A stretch of DNA of 64,000 bases from JBBDKV01 sp040879165 (GTDB lineage Bacteria > Patescibacteriota > Microgenomatia > UBA1400 > PJMF01). A program made the position numbers and the translations under genes. Shown piece after piece: positions 54,081 to 63,014 of the stretch. The first letter of the stretch is position 1. Every line of letters starts with the position of its first letter. The stretch covers positions 1-64,000 of the forward strand of contig JBBDKV010000017.1 in assembly GCA_040879165.1 (NCBI GenBank), read 5' to 3'. The notes below the pieces were generated by a model, which saw only the letters and a list, made by a program, of their open reading frames with translations, was not told where the DNA came from and made no database searches.

Positions 54081-54824
54081 CTACGTAATTTGTATCCTCC
54101 TTGTGGCGTGCTTAATAATCCACTGTGTGTTTGTATTGTCGGAAGTACGGTGTTTTTTAATGAATGCAACGGCGAGTGGCTTATTTACCTTCAGATAATC
54201 AGTCAAGTTGTTTGCTACAGATTTTTGGACAAATTTCACATCATCTGCTAATAAGTTTGCGAGTATTGCAAAAACAGGTTCTGGCTCATCGATAAAAACA
54301 TCAAGTTTTGTCGCCCAAGGTAGCTTTGGCCTACAACCTTCAGAAGCCAATCTGCGCAGATGAAAGTTTTTAGATTTTGACCATTTTTGCATGACTGTAA
54401 TAGTCTTTTGAGGATACGTTTTTAGAAACGGTCGAATTGCATACTCACCAGTATTTCTTTTGGTTATTTCTTCAATAGCATGAATTGAGATCTCAAAATG
54501 CTCCAGTCCGTATGTTTCTACAAATTTTCCTATTGGCAGTATCCAGTAATACTGAGTGAACATGCCTGTTTCATTTGGATTTTCTTTCCCAAGTATTGAA
54601 GTTACAATCTGCAGTGCTTCAGGATAGGGTTGGGGTAAAAACTCCCTCAACCTTTTAGCATGTAGCTCCACTCTTTTAGAGTAACTGAGATCTTTGCACT
54701 CCTTTTTGATAGACTTGATGTAGGATTCGCTATCAAATTCTTTGTAAACACTGGTAATTTTTTCAGCCAGTAATTTTGCAAGATTATCACCAAACCACTG
54801 AGTGACACTGTTGTCTTTTTCCAT
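54081..54824 (-). CDS. AlkD/AlkC-like DNA alkylation repair protein (HEAT repeats)
   Basis: A 247-residue all-helical protein built of HEAT-like repeats, with the signature block FHLRRLASEGCRPKLPWATK (about residues 151-170) and FVQKSVANNLTDY (about 201-213). These match DNA alkylation repair proteins, which remove bulky or positively charged alkyl bases from DNA. Confidence 0.82.
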   Translation of the reverse strand: MEKDNSVTQWFGDNLAKLLAEKITSVYKEFDSESYIKSIKKECKDLSYSKRVELHAKRLREFLPQPYPEALQIVTSILGKENPNETGMFTQYYWILPIGKFVETYGLEHFEISIHAIEEITKRNTGEYAIRPFLKTYPQKTITVMQKWSKSKNFHLRRLASEGCRPKLPWATKLDVFIDEPEPVFAILANLLADDVKFVQKSVANNLTDYLKVNKPLAVAFIKKHRTSDNTNTQWIIKHATRRIQIT

Positions 54825-54883
54825 ATATTCACTTTTTTAAAATTATAGCAGTCCAACTTGCTTTGTTCAGCTCGTTTCGTTCC

Positions 54884-55414
54884 TTAAAGAGCCACTAATT
54901 TCTGAATGGTGTTCCAGTTTCTTGTAGTCAAATTTTTTCCAAAACGCTTTTCTAACACGTCCATTGCTTTTGGAGTCTTTGCTTTTGACAGGTCTAGCAC
55001 ACTTAAAATTATATTATTTTTGACAGCAATTATTTGGTAGGCCTTGTCTTCTGTAGCATACGGAACTTCTAGCTCAGCCTGAGGGGTTTCTTTTAACAAA
55101 GAAGCATAGAGCCTGTGATCTGTATGCATATTGATGTGCTTGAAGGGATTTTGTTCAACCAACTCAGCTATCTCCTGCTGTGTTCTCAAAATCACAGGTA
55201 TTGGAAATCCAAATGATTTGGAAAGAAAATCTTCTAGCTTGTTTTCTAAATCCTGCAGGTCCGAGCGCTTTGTTTCAAAAACAATATTTCCTGAATTTAG
55301 CAATGTTCTGACGTCTTCGCAACCTAGTTCATTGAGTTTGTCACGAAGCTCCGCCATCGGCACCTTGTGATGCCCTCCTACATTTATGCCGCGCAAAAAG
55401 CCGAGTGCTGTCAT
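54884..55414 (-). CDS. DUF1697 family protein
   Basis: A 176-residue protein with the DUF1697 opening LGFLRGINVGGHHKVPMAEL and then DVRTLLNSGNIVF. The family has no known activity. It starts 3 nt after the upstream gene stop. Confidence 0.85.
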   Translation of the reverse strand: MTALGFLRGINVGGHHKVPMAELRDKLNELGCEDVRTLLNSGNIVFETKRSDLQDLENKLEDFLSKSFGFPIPVILRTQQEIAELVEQNPFKHINMHTDHRLYASLLKETPQAELEVPYATEDKAYQIIAVKNNIILSVLDLSKAKTPKAMDVLEKRFGKNLTTRNWNTIQKLVAL

Positions 55415-55417
55415 TTT

Positions 55418-55720
55418 CTATCCTTTTTTAGTATTTTTTTGAAAATCTAAATGTGCTTCTTGTAATTTCTTCTTAAAAATCGGCATAGATGATGGACCTA
55501 TACCGTGCATATCAAGAATCTCTTTTTCTGTGTAATTTGAAAGGTGTTTGATGGTTTTTATTTCTGCGTGCTCCAAAGCCCGCCGCACTGGTGAACCCAA
55601 CTCCGCCCAAATACTTTCTTTGGTCTTTTCTTTCTCACAAGCAGGACATGTCAAGCAATCGCTTGATTTGTAAAATATGTGTCCTTTTGGGCAGGTTTTC
55701 TTTCGAGGTGTTTTTTTCAT
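55418..55720 (-). CDS. Zinc-ribbon plus RpoA-CTD/HhH-like protein
   Basis: A 100-residue protein: N-terminal Cys pairs (CPKGHIFYKSSDCLTCPACE; four Cys plus His) and a C-terminal helix-hairpin-helix-like region (IKTIKHLSNYTEKEILDMHG) resembling the RNA polymerase alpha C-terminal domain. It may bind nucleic acid. 2-nt gap to the DUF1801 gene. Confidence 0.7.
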   Translation of the reverse strand: MKKTPRKKTCPKGHIFYKSSDCLTCPACEKEKTKESIWAELGSPVRRALEHAEIKTIKHLSNYTEKEILDMHGIGPSSMPIFKKKLQEAHLDFQKNTKKG

Positions 55721-55722
55721 AG

Positions 55723-56064
55723 TTATTCTTTTACTTGTTTTAGCAAATCGGTGAGCGCTGATTCATCTATGTCTTGAGTGTCTTCTATGATAACAAATCG
55801 AATAAACTTTCCTTTTCCTTGTAAGAGCTTCTTTGGATCATCGAGAGAACTGCCATTATAAAATCCAAGTTGAATGTAGTCTGACTCTGTGTGAATGTAT
55901 GCTCTAGGTTTTTCCTCAAATATCCAACATCCTTGTCCCCATTTAACAGATTTTTCAAAATGAGGAGCGATTTTTTTAATCAAGCTTTCAAGTGCACTGA
56001 TTAACTTTTTATTATCCTCAGATTGATCGTTTTTCCAGTCGGAAAAGGATTCATAGGCTTTCAT
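55723..56064 (-). CDS. DUF1801 family protein
   Basis: A 113-residue protein: LIKKIAPHFEKSVKWGQGCW and a YIQLGFYNGSSLDDP motif are the DUF1801/YdhG pattern. Function unknown; the fold is small alpha/beta. Confidence 0.82.
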   Translation of the reverse strand: MKAYESFSDWKNDQSEDNKKLISALESLIKKIAPHFEKSVKWGQGCWIFEEKPRAYIHTESDYIQLGFYNGSSLDDPKKLLQGKGKFIRFVIIEDTQDIDESALTDLLKQVKE

Positions 56065-56082
56065 TTTTTGCGTTTTTTAAAA

Positions 56083-57273
56083 TTATTTCTTAGTTATATC
56101 ATAATCCGGCAGGTCGATATTGTCTCTCAAAGAACGATCAATAACCACCTGCCTGAGAGGAGAAAATGACAAAGACTGCATTATAATGTTTCTAGCTTTT
56201 TGACCAAAGGTAGTTTTGGGTGCAAAAAAACCTCCAAATATTTCTGCTCCTTTTTGTTTTTCCTTGATAAAATCTCGTAATCTTTTTTCATAATTTTCAA
56301 ATGCTTTTTGGTGATCACCATTTGCGGCTTTTAGTTCTCCAGCCAAAACATAAGCCTGAGTCATTGCCAAACCTGTTCCTTCACCCGCAAGCAGTGAGGC
56401 GCAGCTGGCGGCATCACCAATTAAGGCAACACGACCTTTTGTCCAGCAATCGAGGTGAATTTGGCTAACACTATCAAAATAAATATCCTCAACTTCATTC
56501 ATTCGTTCTAATATTTTTGGAGTTTCCCAACTCATGTCTCCAAAAACTTGTAAAAGAGCTTCTTTTTCTTCCGTTTCCGTTTCGGGTTCTTTTTCAGCAA
56601 GTTCTGAGCGAAATACAAATATAAAAAGTGTATTACCGTTTCTCATAGAAAAACGAGAAACTGACTTTTTGACCGGTGCATGCATGATGTACGTCAGTTC
56701 ATTTCGTGGCTTGTAGTTAGGGAGCTCAAAGGCAGCAACACGATATCCTAAGTGTTTTTCAAATTTTTCTTCCGGACCAAAGACGATTTTTCTTATTTCC
56801 GAATGTAAACCGTCTGCGCCAATTACCAAGTCAAACCTCTCTTTTGAACCATCTGAAAGTTTCGCGATAACACCGCTATCGTCCTGAGTAATTCCCACAA
56901 TAGAAGTATCAAATCGTGTATCTACATCACTACACGCATGATAAATAGTGGCAGCCAAATCGCTTCTGGCAATCGAAAGAAACCGATTGTTTATTGATTT
57001 TGCTATGGTGCTCATATCAACTCCGGCCTTCGTTTCCCCTTTGTCATTTACTATTTGTAGCTGACGAAACATATAAACCTTCTTTTTCAATTAATGTAAA
57101 ATCCCCATTTTCTCGGCAATATCATACCCAACACCCCAAAAATCAATAATGTAACCGCCTGTACGCAATTCAGGAGCCTTTTCAAATAAGACAGGCTGAT
57201 ATCCATATTTTTTTAACCAATATGCAAGTGTTGGACCGGCAACACCAGCTCCGTTTATAGCTATTTTTCTCAT
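56083..57273 (-). pseudogene. FAD-dependent monooxygenase interrupted by an in-frame TAA
   Basis: Reading the minus strand, residues 1-60 (GAGVAGPTLAYWLKKYGYQP, the FAD Rossmann motif) end at TAA 57091-57093; the same frame resumes at once (LKKKVYMFRQLQ) and runs 335 codons with VIGADGLHSEIRK and the second FAD motif VALIGDAASCASLLAGEGTG. Together 395 sense codons, normal for TetX/PhzS-like monooxygenases. Only one stop breaks it: a nonsense mutation, sequencing error, or readthrough site. Confidence 0.85.
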
Positions 57274-57276
57274 AGT

Positions 57277-57837
57277 TTATTTTCTTAAATTTCTAATGGC
57301 ATCAACAAGCTCTGGTAACCCATTGGTAAACGCGTGAGAGTCGCCATTAAGCGCATGTAACTTTGCTTGAGGAAGTGCTTTTTTGTACACATGTGCGTGA
57401 TTAAACGGGACAATCGGATCATCTTGGCAATGGAATAATTGCATCGACGGTATCTCGGGAAGCTTTTCTGCGAAATTCTTTGCCAGTTTGTATTCCTCAA
57501 CATTCCAGTCTTCCTCGCCCCAGTAGGGAGCAGCAATTAAAAAGAGACCGGCAATTTTGATGTCAGAATTACGCTCGGAAAGATATTTTAGAAGAGAAGA
57601 ACCTCCCAAAGAATGTCCGATGAGTACGCACTCGTCATTGCCTCGTTCTCTAAATGCTTTACTCAGCAGGGATTGCCACATCTCGTCTGTAGGTGCTTCT
57701 GGATCTTCCAGTATTGGATAGTGTATCTCAAATTCTTCTCCCAGCTCGGCACGCAAATACGCAACGAGGTCATAGCTTCCTTTTCCTGGGCCGTCTTGTG
57801 CACCAGCGCTGTGAGCAAATATAATGTGTTTTTTCAT
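57277..57837 (-). CDS. Alpha/beta hydrolase, RBBP9/YdeN-like
   Basis: A 186-residue hydrolase with nucleophile elbow GHSLGGSSLL (about residues 72-81), a likely Asp in CQDDPIVPFNHA (about 136-147), and a His in GDSHAFTNG near the C-terminus. Length and motifs fit the small RBBP9/YdeN serine hydrolases. 1-nt gap from the upstream VOC gene. Confidence 0.85.
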   Translation of the reverse strand: MKKHIIFAHSAGAQDGPGKGSYDLVAYLRAELGEEFEIHYPILEDPEAPTDEMWQSLLSKAFRERGNDECVLIGHSLGGSSLLKYLSERNSDIKIAGLFLIAAPYWGEEDWNVEEYKLAKNFAEKLPEIPSMQLFHCQDDPIVPFNHAHVYKKALPQAKLHALNGDSHAFTNGLPELVDAIRNLRK

Positions 57838-57838
57838 A

Positions 57839-58350
57839 TTATTTTCCTAGATTTTTCATGGCTTCCAATAGTGTGGCATGGATATACTGCATTTCTTCGC
57901 TGGGCTCCCATGATGCATCGTCATCACCTTCATCCGTGTTCCATTCAGCTTCACCTTCGGTCTGGGGTTATGTTTGAACACCCACCAAAGGTTATTCCAC
58001 GGGTCAGTAAAGCGAGAAAACACATCTCCATAAAAATCAGTGGGCTCGGTAACAATCTTTGCTCCCAATTTTTTAGCTCGCTTAAGCGTGCCGTCGACAT
58101 CATCGACATATACCCTTAGCAAACTAGGCGTGAATGGCCTTCCTGGCTTAGTATCGCCCACCATTACGATTGAGTCTCCGATTGCAAGTTCTGAATGGAT
58201 GAGTAATCCATCATTGTCAACTGTATGGGCTGCGGGGTCTTCGGTGGCACCAAATACTTCCTGCAAAAATTCTATCAGTTTAGAAGCGTCTTTGGTGATA
58301 ATGAACGAGTTAGCGGTATTATGACCTTTTGGTATGTTTGGTTTTTTCAT
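57839..58350 (-). pseudogene. VOC/glyoxalase-like gene with a one-base frameshift
   Basis: The frame from 58350 reads TANSFIITKDASKLIEFLQE (typical VOC), up to FTDPWNNLWWVFKHNP. It then becomes unlike the family. Another frame continues sensibly as QTEGEAEWNTDEGDDDASW and ends at a TAA at 57839-57841, 1 nt before the next gene. Adding one C to the CCCC run near 57966 joins both frames. Confidence 0.75.
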
Positions 58351-58351
58351 A

Positions 58352-59266
58352 CTATTTTCCATTGTAAGCTTCATTTAACTTAACAATATCAAACTTCTTC
58401 ATCTTAATAAACGCTTCTGTTACTCTATCAATTTTTTCTTGATCACCACACGTCATCATTTCATTCATTATAGATGGAACGATTTGCCACGACACCCCGT
58501 ATTTATCTTTCAACCATCCACATTGTTCAGATTCAGGAGCTGCAGAAAGCTTCTCCCAGTAGTAATCAATCTCTTCTTGAGTGTCGCAATGTACAACTAG
58601 AGAAATACCTTCATCGAAAGCAAATTTGTGCATATCACTACTTGCGTCGGTTGCAGTAAACCGCTGACTTTCCAAAGTAAAATCAGTAAACATAATCGAC
58701 CCTTCCTTACCACCCTCTGCTTCAGCACCCGCCGGATAACGAGCAACAATCCCTCGCTTCGAATTCTTAAATACTGAGAGATAAAAATCGGTTGCCTCTT
58801 CTGCCTTGTCACAACCTTCTGTTACAAAGAGGAAAGAAGGAATGACAGCTGGACGATCTTCGCCATCAGGGTCGGTTAAAATAAGTTGCCACGATACTCC
58901 ATACTTATCTTGAATCCAGCCATACTTCTTACTGAATGGATACTCACCAAGTTCCATTGCTACCATTCCGCCATCACTAAGTTTTTTCCAAATCTCATCT
59001 AACTCTTCTTCGGCATTATCCATTTTAGATGGATCAAAATTAACCATAAATGAAATGGATGGGTTTGGCTTGAAATCAGGCCCTGCACTAATGGCCATAA
59101 AGTCTTGACCCATGACATTGAAAGTCATGATTTCACAGTCACCGGAAGGAGTGTTGTTTAAAATGGTACTACTGCTTACTTTTGAATTTGGAAAGACAGA
59201 AGCGTAAAATTCCGCGGCTTCTTTTGCTTGTGTATCAAACCAAATATGGGGGATTATTTTTTGCAT
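58352..59266 (-). CDS. Two-domain VOC (PhnB/3-demethylubiquinone methyltransferase-like) protein
   Basis: A 304-residue tandem of two VOC domains: IIPHIWFDTQAKEAAEFYAS (residues 3-22) and a second copy SFLFVTEGCDKAEEATDFYL (about 142-161). Both contain the SWQL/SWQIVP and AISAGPDF/FTATDASS elements of the 3-demethylubiquinone-9 3-methyltransferase-like domain. The substrate is unknown. Confidence 0.88.
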   Translation of the reverse strand: MQKIIPHIWFDTQAKEAAEFYASVFPNSKVSSSTILNNTPSGDCEIMTFNVMGQDFMAISAGPDFKPNPSISFMVNFDPSKMDNAEEELDEIWKKLSDGGMVAMELGEYPFSKKYGWIQDKYGVSWQLILTDPDGEDRPAVIPSFLFVTEGCDKAEEATDFYLSVFKNSKRGIVARYPAGAEAEGGKEGSIMFTDFTLESQRFTATDASSDMHKFAFDEGISLVVHCDTQEEIDYYWEKLSAAPESEQCGWLKDKYGVSWQIVPSIMNEMMTCGDQEKIDRVTEAFIKMKKFDIVKLNEAYNGK

Positions 59267-59284
59267 GTTTTTATTCTTAGTGAT

Positions 59285-59782
59285 TTATAATTTTAGTAAC
59301 TCCTCAAGCTGCGTAAGACCGGTATCAAATCCTTCCTTCATTCCCATCTTCACCAAGGTTTCAAGATCTGCCGCGCTCTTGAGCGTTAGAACGACTTTGA
59401 GATTAGTCACATCACCGTCCTGAGTAAAAAGTACCTCCCATTCTGTAGATGGCATATCACTTTTAATATTCCAATATTCATCAGCAAACGAGTCAGAGCA
59501 CGTAAATGAATCTTGCGGATCGATCGTGTGAAACTCATTTACACAATAATGGGCGACTTCTTCAGGACCAGACATTACATATCGCCACTGACCGCCTGGT
59601 TGAAAGTCAAAGCTATGAGTAATGGCCTTGTAGGGCAGGGGTCCCCACCACTTATCCAGTAATTCGGCGGTGGTGTAGTACTTCCAGACCTTGCTCTTTG
59701 GTGCATTAAAACTGCGCTCCGCGATGAGCTGGTTTTTTGCTGCATCTTCTGTGTACTTTGTTTTCATACAAACTTTCATCAT
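59285..59782 (-). CDS. AHSA1/SRPBCC-type protein
   Basis: A 165-residue protein with the START-like AHSA1 pattern: AERSFNAPKSKVWKYYTTAE, then LLDKWWGP, FQPGGQWRYVMSGPE and a C-terminal helix MKEGFDTGLTQLEELL. Very often encoded next to ArsR, as here (6 nt downstream). ATG 59767 is an alternative start. Confidence 0.88.
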   Translation of the reverse strand: MMKVCMKTKYTEDAAKNQLIAERSFNAPKSKVWKYYTTAELLDKWWGPLPYKAITHSFDFQPGGQWRYVMSGPEEVAHYCVNEFHTIDPQDSFTCSDSFADEYWNIKSDMPSTEWEVLFTQDGDVTNLKVVLTLKSAADLETLVKMGMKEGFDTGLTQLEELLKL

Positions 59783-59788
59783 TACTTA

Positions 59789-60106
59789 TTACTTTTCAAG
59801 TAACGCATCCAGGGCATCAAATCGAGCAGACCAAGCAGTTTTCATCTGCCGCACCCACTCCTCAAGCTCGTCAAATGCGCGTGCGTTGAGCGTGTACAAC
59901 CGCCTGCGCGCCTGCCGCTCCATCTGTATCACCCGTGCCTCTCTCAAAATTTTCAGATGCTGGGAAATAGCTGCGGGAGAAATTTCAAATTGATTGGAAA
60001 TGTCAGTGGCGGACATCTGACCACGGTCTGCCAGCAACTCAACGATCTTTCTGCGTCGTGGTTCCGCTAAGGAGGAGAAAAGCAAGTTTGAAGAGTTTTG
60101 AAGCAT
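59789..60106 (-). CDS. ArsR-family transcriptional repressor
   Basis: A 105-residue winged-helix protein: LAEPRRRKIVELLADRGQMS, DISNQFEISPAAISQHLKIL (recognition helix) and VIQMERQARRRLYTLN (wing). No Cys metal site is visible, so it is probably not a classical arsenic sensor. It heads a run of minus-strand genes and likely represses itself. Confidence 0.93.
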   Translation of the reverse strand: MLQNSSNLLFSSLAEPRRRKIVELLADRGQMSATDISNQFEISPAAISQHLKILREARVIQMERQARRRLYTLNARAFDELEEWVRQMKTAWSARFDALDALLEK

Positions 60107-60150
60107 GACTGCATGTTACTGGAAGATGATATTTAAGTCAATGCTTAAAT
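60107..60150 (-). promoter_or_regulatory. ArsR promoter with palindromic operator, predicted leaderless
   Basis: On the minus strand, TTGACT (60136-60141) is 17 nt from TAACAT (60113-60118), which ends 6 nt before the ATG. ATTTAAG-TCAATG-CTTAAAT (60131-60150), a 7-bp inverted repeat, covers the -35 box and is the likely ArsR operator. Confidence 0.75.
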
Positions 60151-60294
60151 AAGACACATATGCGAAATTAGAGCAGTAGTCAATTTTTATGAAGATATTA
60201 AGAAATGAATGAGTGTAGGTACTCACTTCAAATCAATTTCACCTATTGGATCAAAACGGTACTAGATTAATGTTGAAGCCTCCTAATTTTGATA

Positions 60295-60759
60295 TTAGGC
60301 ATATGGCTGATTTCTACCAATTTCAAAATATGTTTCACAAAAATCTGATGATTTTTCTACAAACTTGAGCGAATCACTTACATAATCAATCACATTATTT
60401 GGGAGATCGCTAATGTTAAACCACTTCAATTCAGAACATTTTCCTGGTTCATTATTGCGGATTTTTCCCTTCCAGTTACTGATTTCAAAATAAAAATCCA
60501 GCGTTTCTCTATCAATAGAAAATCTATCAAACACGCCAACAAAATTTAGACTGTCTTCTGAAATAGTAATACCAAGTTCTTCCCAAGCCTCTCTGACAGC
60601 AGCATTTCTGACCGATTCATGAACTTCTTTATGACCCGCCGGAAGACCAAATTGACCATCTCTATGTCTCGTATTCTGGCGTTTCAAAAACAACACTTTA
60701 TTATCTCTACGAAAAATGAGGAAAACAACCACATGTAGTTTAAAAGAGTGCTCAGTCAT
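60295..60759 (-). CDS. NUDIX hydrolase
   Basis: A 154-residue protein with Nudix box GHKEVHESVRNAAVREAWEE followed by LGI (about residues 41-63). The opening LHVVVFLIFRRDNKVLFLKR is typical. It lies 3 nt downstream of the CYTH gene, so they may share a pathway. Substrate unknown. Confidence 0.88.
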   Translation of the reverse strand: MTEHSFKLHVVVFLIFRRDNKVLFLKRQNTRHRDGQFGLPAGHKEVHESVRNAAVREAWEELGITISEDSLNFVGVFDRFSIDRETLDFYFEISNWKGKIRNNEPGKCSELKWFNISDLPNNVIDYVSDSLKFVEKSSDFCETYFEIGRNQPYA

Positions 60760-60761
60760 AG

Positions 60762-61403
60762 TTAGAATTTAGCAAATTTTTGCATCAAAATGCGTGACAC
60801 ACTTGTTGTTAGAATGTCTCTATCTAAAACTCCAATCTGGGAAAGCAAATGTCTCGTGTCATTCTTTGCTTTGTCAACATTTATGTCATCTACTAATTGC
60901 TCCACCTCAATGACTGTACCAAAGTCGGGTATTTCATCAAAAACTATCGTGTACTCTCCCAACTCATAAGTCTGCCTATCTTTGAGAATTGAAAAGAAGC
61001 ATTTGAATCCAATAATTTCAAGTATTTGGCAGATAGATTCCCATGACTGAATACTACTCTCAATTTCTCTCCAGGAACTATGATCATTTTGCCTTGTTAA
61101 CACTTTGGTGTTAATATTACTTTCCACACCAGAAGATTTGGTAATTCTCCTCACTCGTAATCCGTACGAACCAACTTTATTCATGGCAATTTCATCAAAA
61201 GATCTCACATTCTGTGGGCAGAAATGAGCGTCTTCAATTCTTTGATCTAAGATTCGCTCAGCACCCAGTTGTTCCAAGTTTTCAATAACCGTTGTTAAGA
61301 CGTCTCGAGAAATTAGAGCCCTGGTTTCAACTTCTATGGGGGCTACCAACTTTTCAGTTGTGCTTAAAGAGTGTTCTTTATTTTTCATAATCTTATCATC
61401 CAT
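60762..61403 (-). CDS. CYTH-domain protein
   Basis: A 213-residue protein. PIEVETRALIS near residue 22 is a CYTH ExExK-like opening (EVETR, with Arg replacing Lys), followed by GLRVRRI, NINTKVLTRQ and FDEIPDFGTVIEVEQL, the alternating charged strands of the CYTH tunnel. CYTH enzymes act on triphosphates (adenylate cyclase CyaB, thiamine triphosphatase). Start 61403 is 2 nt after the upstream stop. Confidence 0.75.
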   Translation of the reverse strand: MDDKIMKNKEHSLSTTEKLVAPIEVETRALISRDVLTTVIENLEQLGAERILDQRIEDAHFCPQNVRSFDEIAMNKVGSYGLRVRRITKSSGVESNINTKVLTRQNDHSSWREIESSIQSWESICQILEIIGFKCFFSILKDRQTYELGEYTIVFDEIPDFGTVIEVEQLVDDINVDKAKNDTRHLLSQIGVLDRDILTTSVSRILMQKFAKF

Positions 61404-61405
61404 AT

Positions 61406-62200
61406 TTAGCGTGTTGTATACCACTTTTTTGCAGGGATTGTAAAAGTTACCTTGGCCTTGCTTGTTTCTCTAGACTCACTACCAATGATTTGAGCAGTTC
61501 TTTTCTTTGTTGATTCAAGAATAGCATTGAAGCGATCATCATCTAAATTAATCGGAATGTCTGCTAGGTGTGCCGCACCATAATCTTGGTTTAGTTGTTT
61601 GTTTAAATCATCGGGCTTAGGCTTAGTTCTAACAGCAATTTCTACTTGAGGAGCCTGTCTGGTTTTAGGCAAAAAATCAAATGGCCCAAATCCTACAAGC
61701 CAAGCCTCAGAGTCTTTACTAATTCGTAATCTCAACTCTAGTATAACAAACTCTCCAAATAATCGCTCTGCAGTAATTTTGACAATCTTTTTTTCGAATA
61801 ATGACCGAATAGTGTCGCAAAGCTGTTCAACAGTATGGATCTCTGGAAATATAAGACTTAAGTTTTGACACTTTGGGTTATCAATTGATGCTTGAAGCAG
61901 AGACGGTAAGTCATTGCTGTTCTCTCGAACAACCTCTGAGTCCCACCCAAGTTTATCTGCTTGTGCAGCAACGATTTGAGCGAATACACAGCCATTTTGA
62001 CCTCTTATGTGCCAATGCCTCTGCACGTCCTTAACGAGTTGGTCATTGCTCCAGAGCTCGTGCGGATAACAAATCGTACCTTTTTTTATGAAATATGCTT
62101 CATAATCAATTCGAGCGGGAAACCTCAAGCCATTTATTTCAGTAGATTGTGAAATGGTATTGTTTATTTTAACTACACGTTCTTTACTCATATCAAACAT
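61406..62200 (-). CDS. Unknown protein co-encoded with CYTH and NUDIX genes
   Basis: No family recognised. A 264-residue soluble protein with HWHIRGQNGCVFAQIVAAQA (about residues 62-81), and WLVGFGPFDFLPKTRQAPQV (about 168-187) followed by EIAVRTK. These blocks look conserved and contain possible active-site Cys, His and Arg. A start at 62191 (MSKERV) is possible. It is the first of three closely spaced minus-strand genes. Confidence 0.6.
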   Translation of the reverse strand: MFDMSKERVVKINNTISQSTEINGLRFPARIDYEAYFIKKGTICYPHELWSNDQLVKDVQRHWHIRGQNGCVFAQIVAAQADKLGWDSEVVRENSNDLPSLLQASIDNPKCQNLSLIFPEIHTVEQLCDTIRSLFEKKIVKITAERLFGEFVILELRLRISKDSEAWLVGFGPFDFLPKTRQAPQVEIAVRTKPKPDDLNKQLNQDYGAAHLADIPINLDDDRFNAILESTKKRTAQIIGSESRETSKAKVTFTIPAKKWYTTR

Positions 62201-62249
62201 GATTAATAATTAGTACTATAGTTTATATTTTGATTTAGTCAACATCTCT

Positions 62250-62286
62250 TTGATATATTAGAAATTATTGGTAAAATCTAGATATC
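62250..62286 (+). promoter_or_regulatory. Promoter of the deoxyribosyltransferase-like gene
   Basis: TTGATA (62250-62255), 16 nt, TAAAAT (62272-62277), then 9 nt to ATG 62287; almost no leader. Confidence 0.6.
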
Positions 62287-62853
62287 ATGAAAAATATCGA
62301 AGTTAGAACACAACTGGGTGGCAAGTTCTCCAGAGAAGATGATGGGATATTTGTATTAAAGAAGCAACTGAAAAGTTTGGGAGTTGCAGTCACTTTTCCA
62401 GAGGGGGACAATATAATTGGTGATCACAATGGTATCCCAGTCACCTTTAACCCAAATGAGAAAGATTTCTATCAAGTTGAACTTGAATATTTAGCCTCTA
62501 TTCGAGATAGCTCACTTCATATTGTTTATAACAATAAACCAGATGTGTCTGGATATATCGGGGAGAGCGCAAGTCTCGAGATGCTGTATGCCATTGCACA
62601 TAACAAACCTATCATTATCATGTACAGTCCTATAGTTCTATCCAATACAGTTTGGGATGAGGTCAGAGAGCCTATTAGCAGAAATCAAAATGAGTTTTTT
62701 CAGATACGATTCGATCTTTTAACTCCTGAAGAAGTGCTATCAATAATCGATAGGGCTGCTCAAAGCACCCCAAAATATAAACTAACCTCTGAGGAATCTG
62801 AAAAAGTATTTCCGCTTATATTAAAGTTAATGAGGCAGTACAGAAATAGATAG
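62287..62853 (+). CDS. Nucleoside 2-deoxyribosyltransferase-like protein
   Basis: A 188-residue protein. YNNKPDVSGYIGESASLEML (about residues 81-100), followed by YAIAHNKPIIIMYSP, is the pattern of the nucleoside deoxyribosyltransferase/TIR-like fold, in which the Glu of GES..E is catalytic. The N-terminal 60 residues do not match the family's usual start. It is divergent from the CYTH cluster across 86 nt. Confidence 0.55.
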   Translation: MKNIEVRTQLGGKFSREDDGIFVLKKQLKSLGVAVTFPEGDNIIGDHNGIPVTFNPNEKDFYQVELEYLASIRDSSLHIVYNNKPDVSGYIGESASLEMLYAIAHNKPIIIMYSPIVLSNTVWDEVREPISRNQNEFFQIRFDLLTPEEVLSIIDRAAQSTPKYKLTSEESEKVFPLILKLMRQYRNR

Positions 62854-62893
62854 GTGCAGTATGAGCACAAAACCAGATAAAAAAATTATTCAG

Positions 62894-62974
62894 CAAAGAG
62901 TTGATCCGCGCCACACATTCATACAAAAAAATCCAGCTTCGCGGGATTTTTCTGTATGAGCGGGTGAAGGGAGT
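62894..62974 (-). repeat. Truncated tRNA-Gly 3' end copy with terminator
   Basis: Shares AAAGAGTTGATCC (62894-62906) and the last 19 nt of the tRNA-Gly region (62956-62974, GAGCGGGTGAAGGGAGTC core) with the unit 151 nt to the right. The middle is different: a long hairpin CATACA...TGTATG (62919-62957) with A/T tracts. Remnant of a second tRNA or an attachment site. Confidence 0.7.
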
Positions 62975-63014
62975 CTACGACTCACTCGTTTCACTCGTTC
63001 GCATGCATTAGCCA

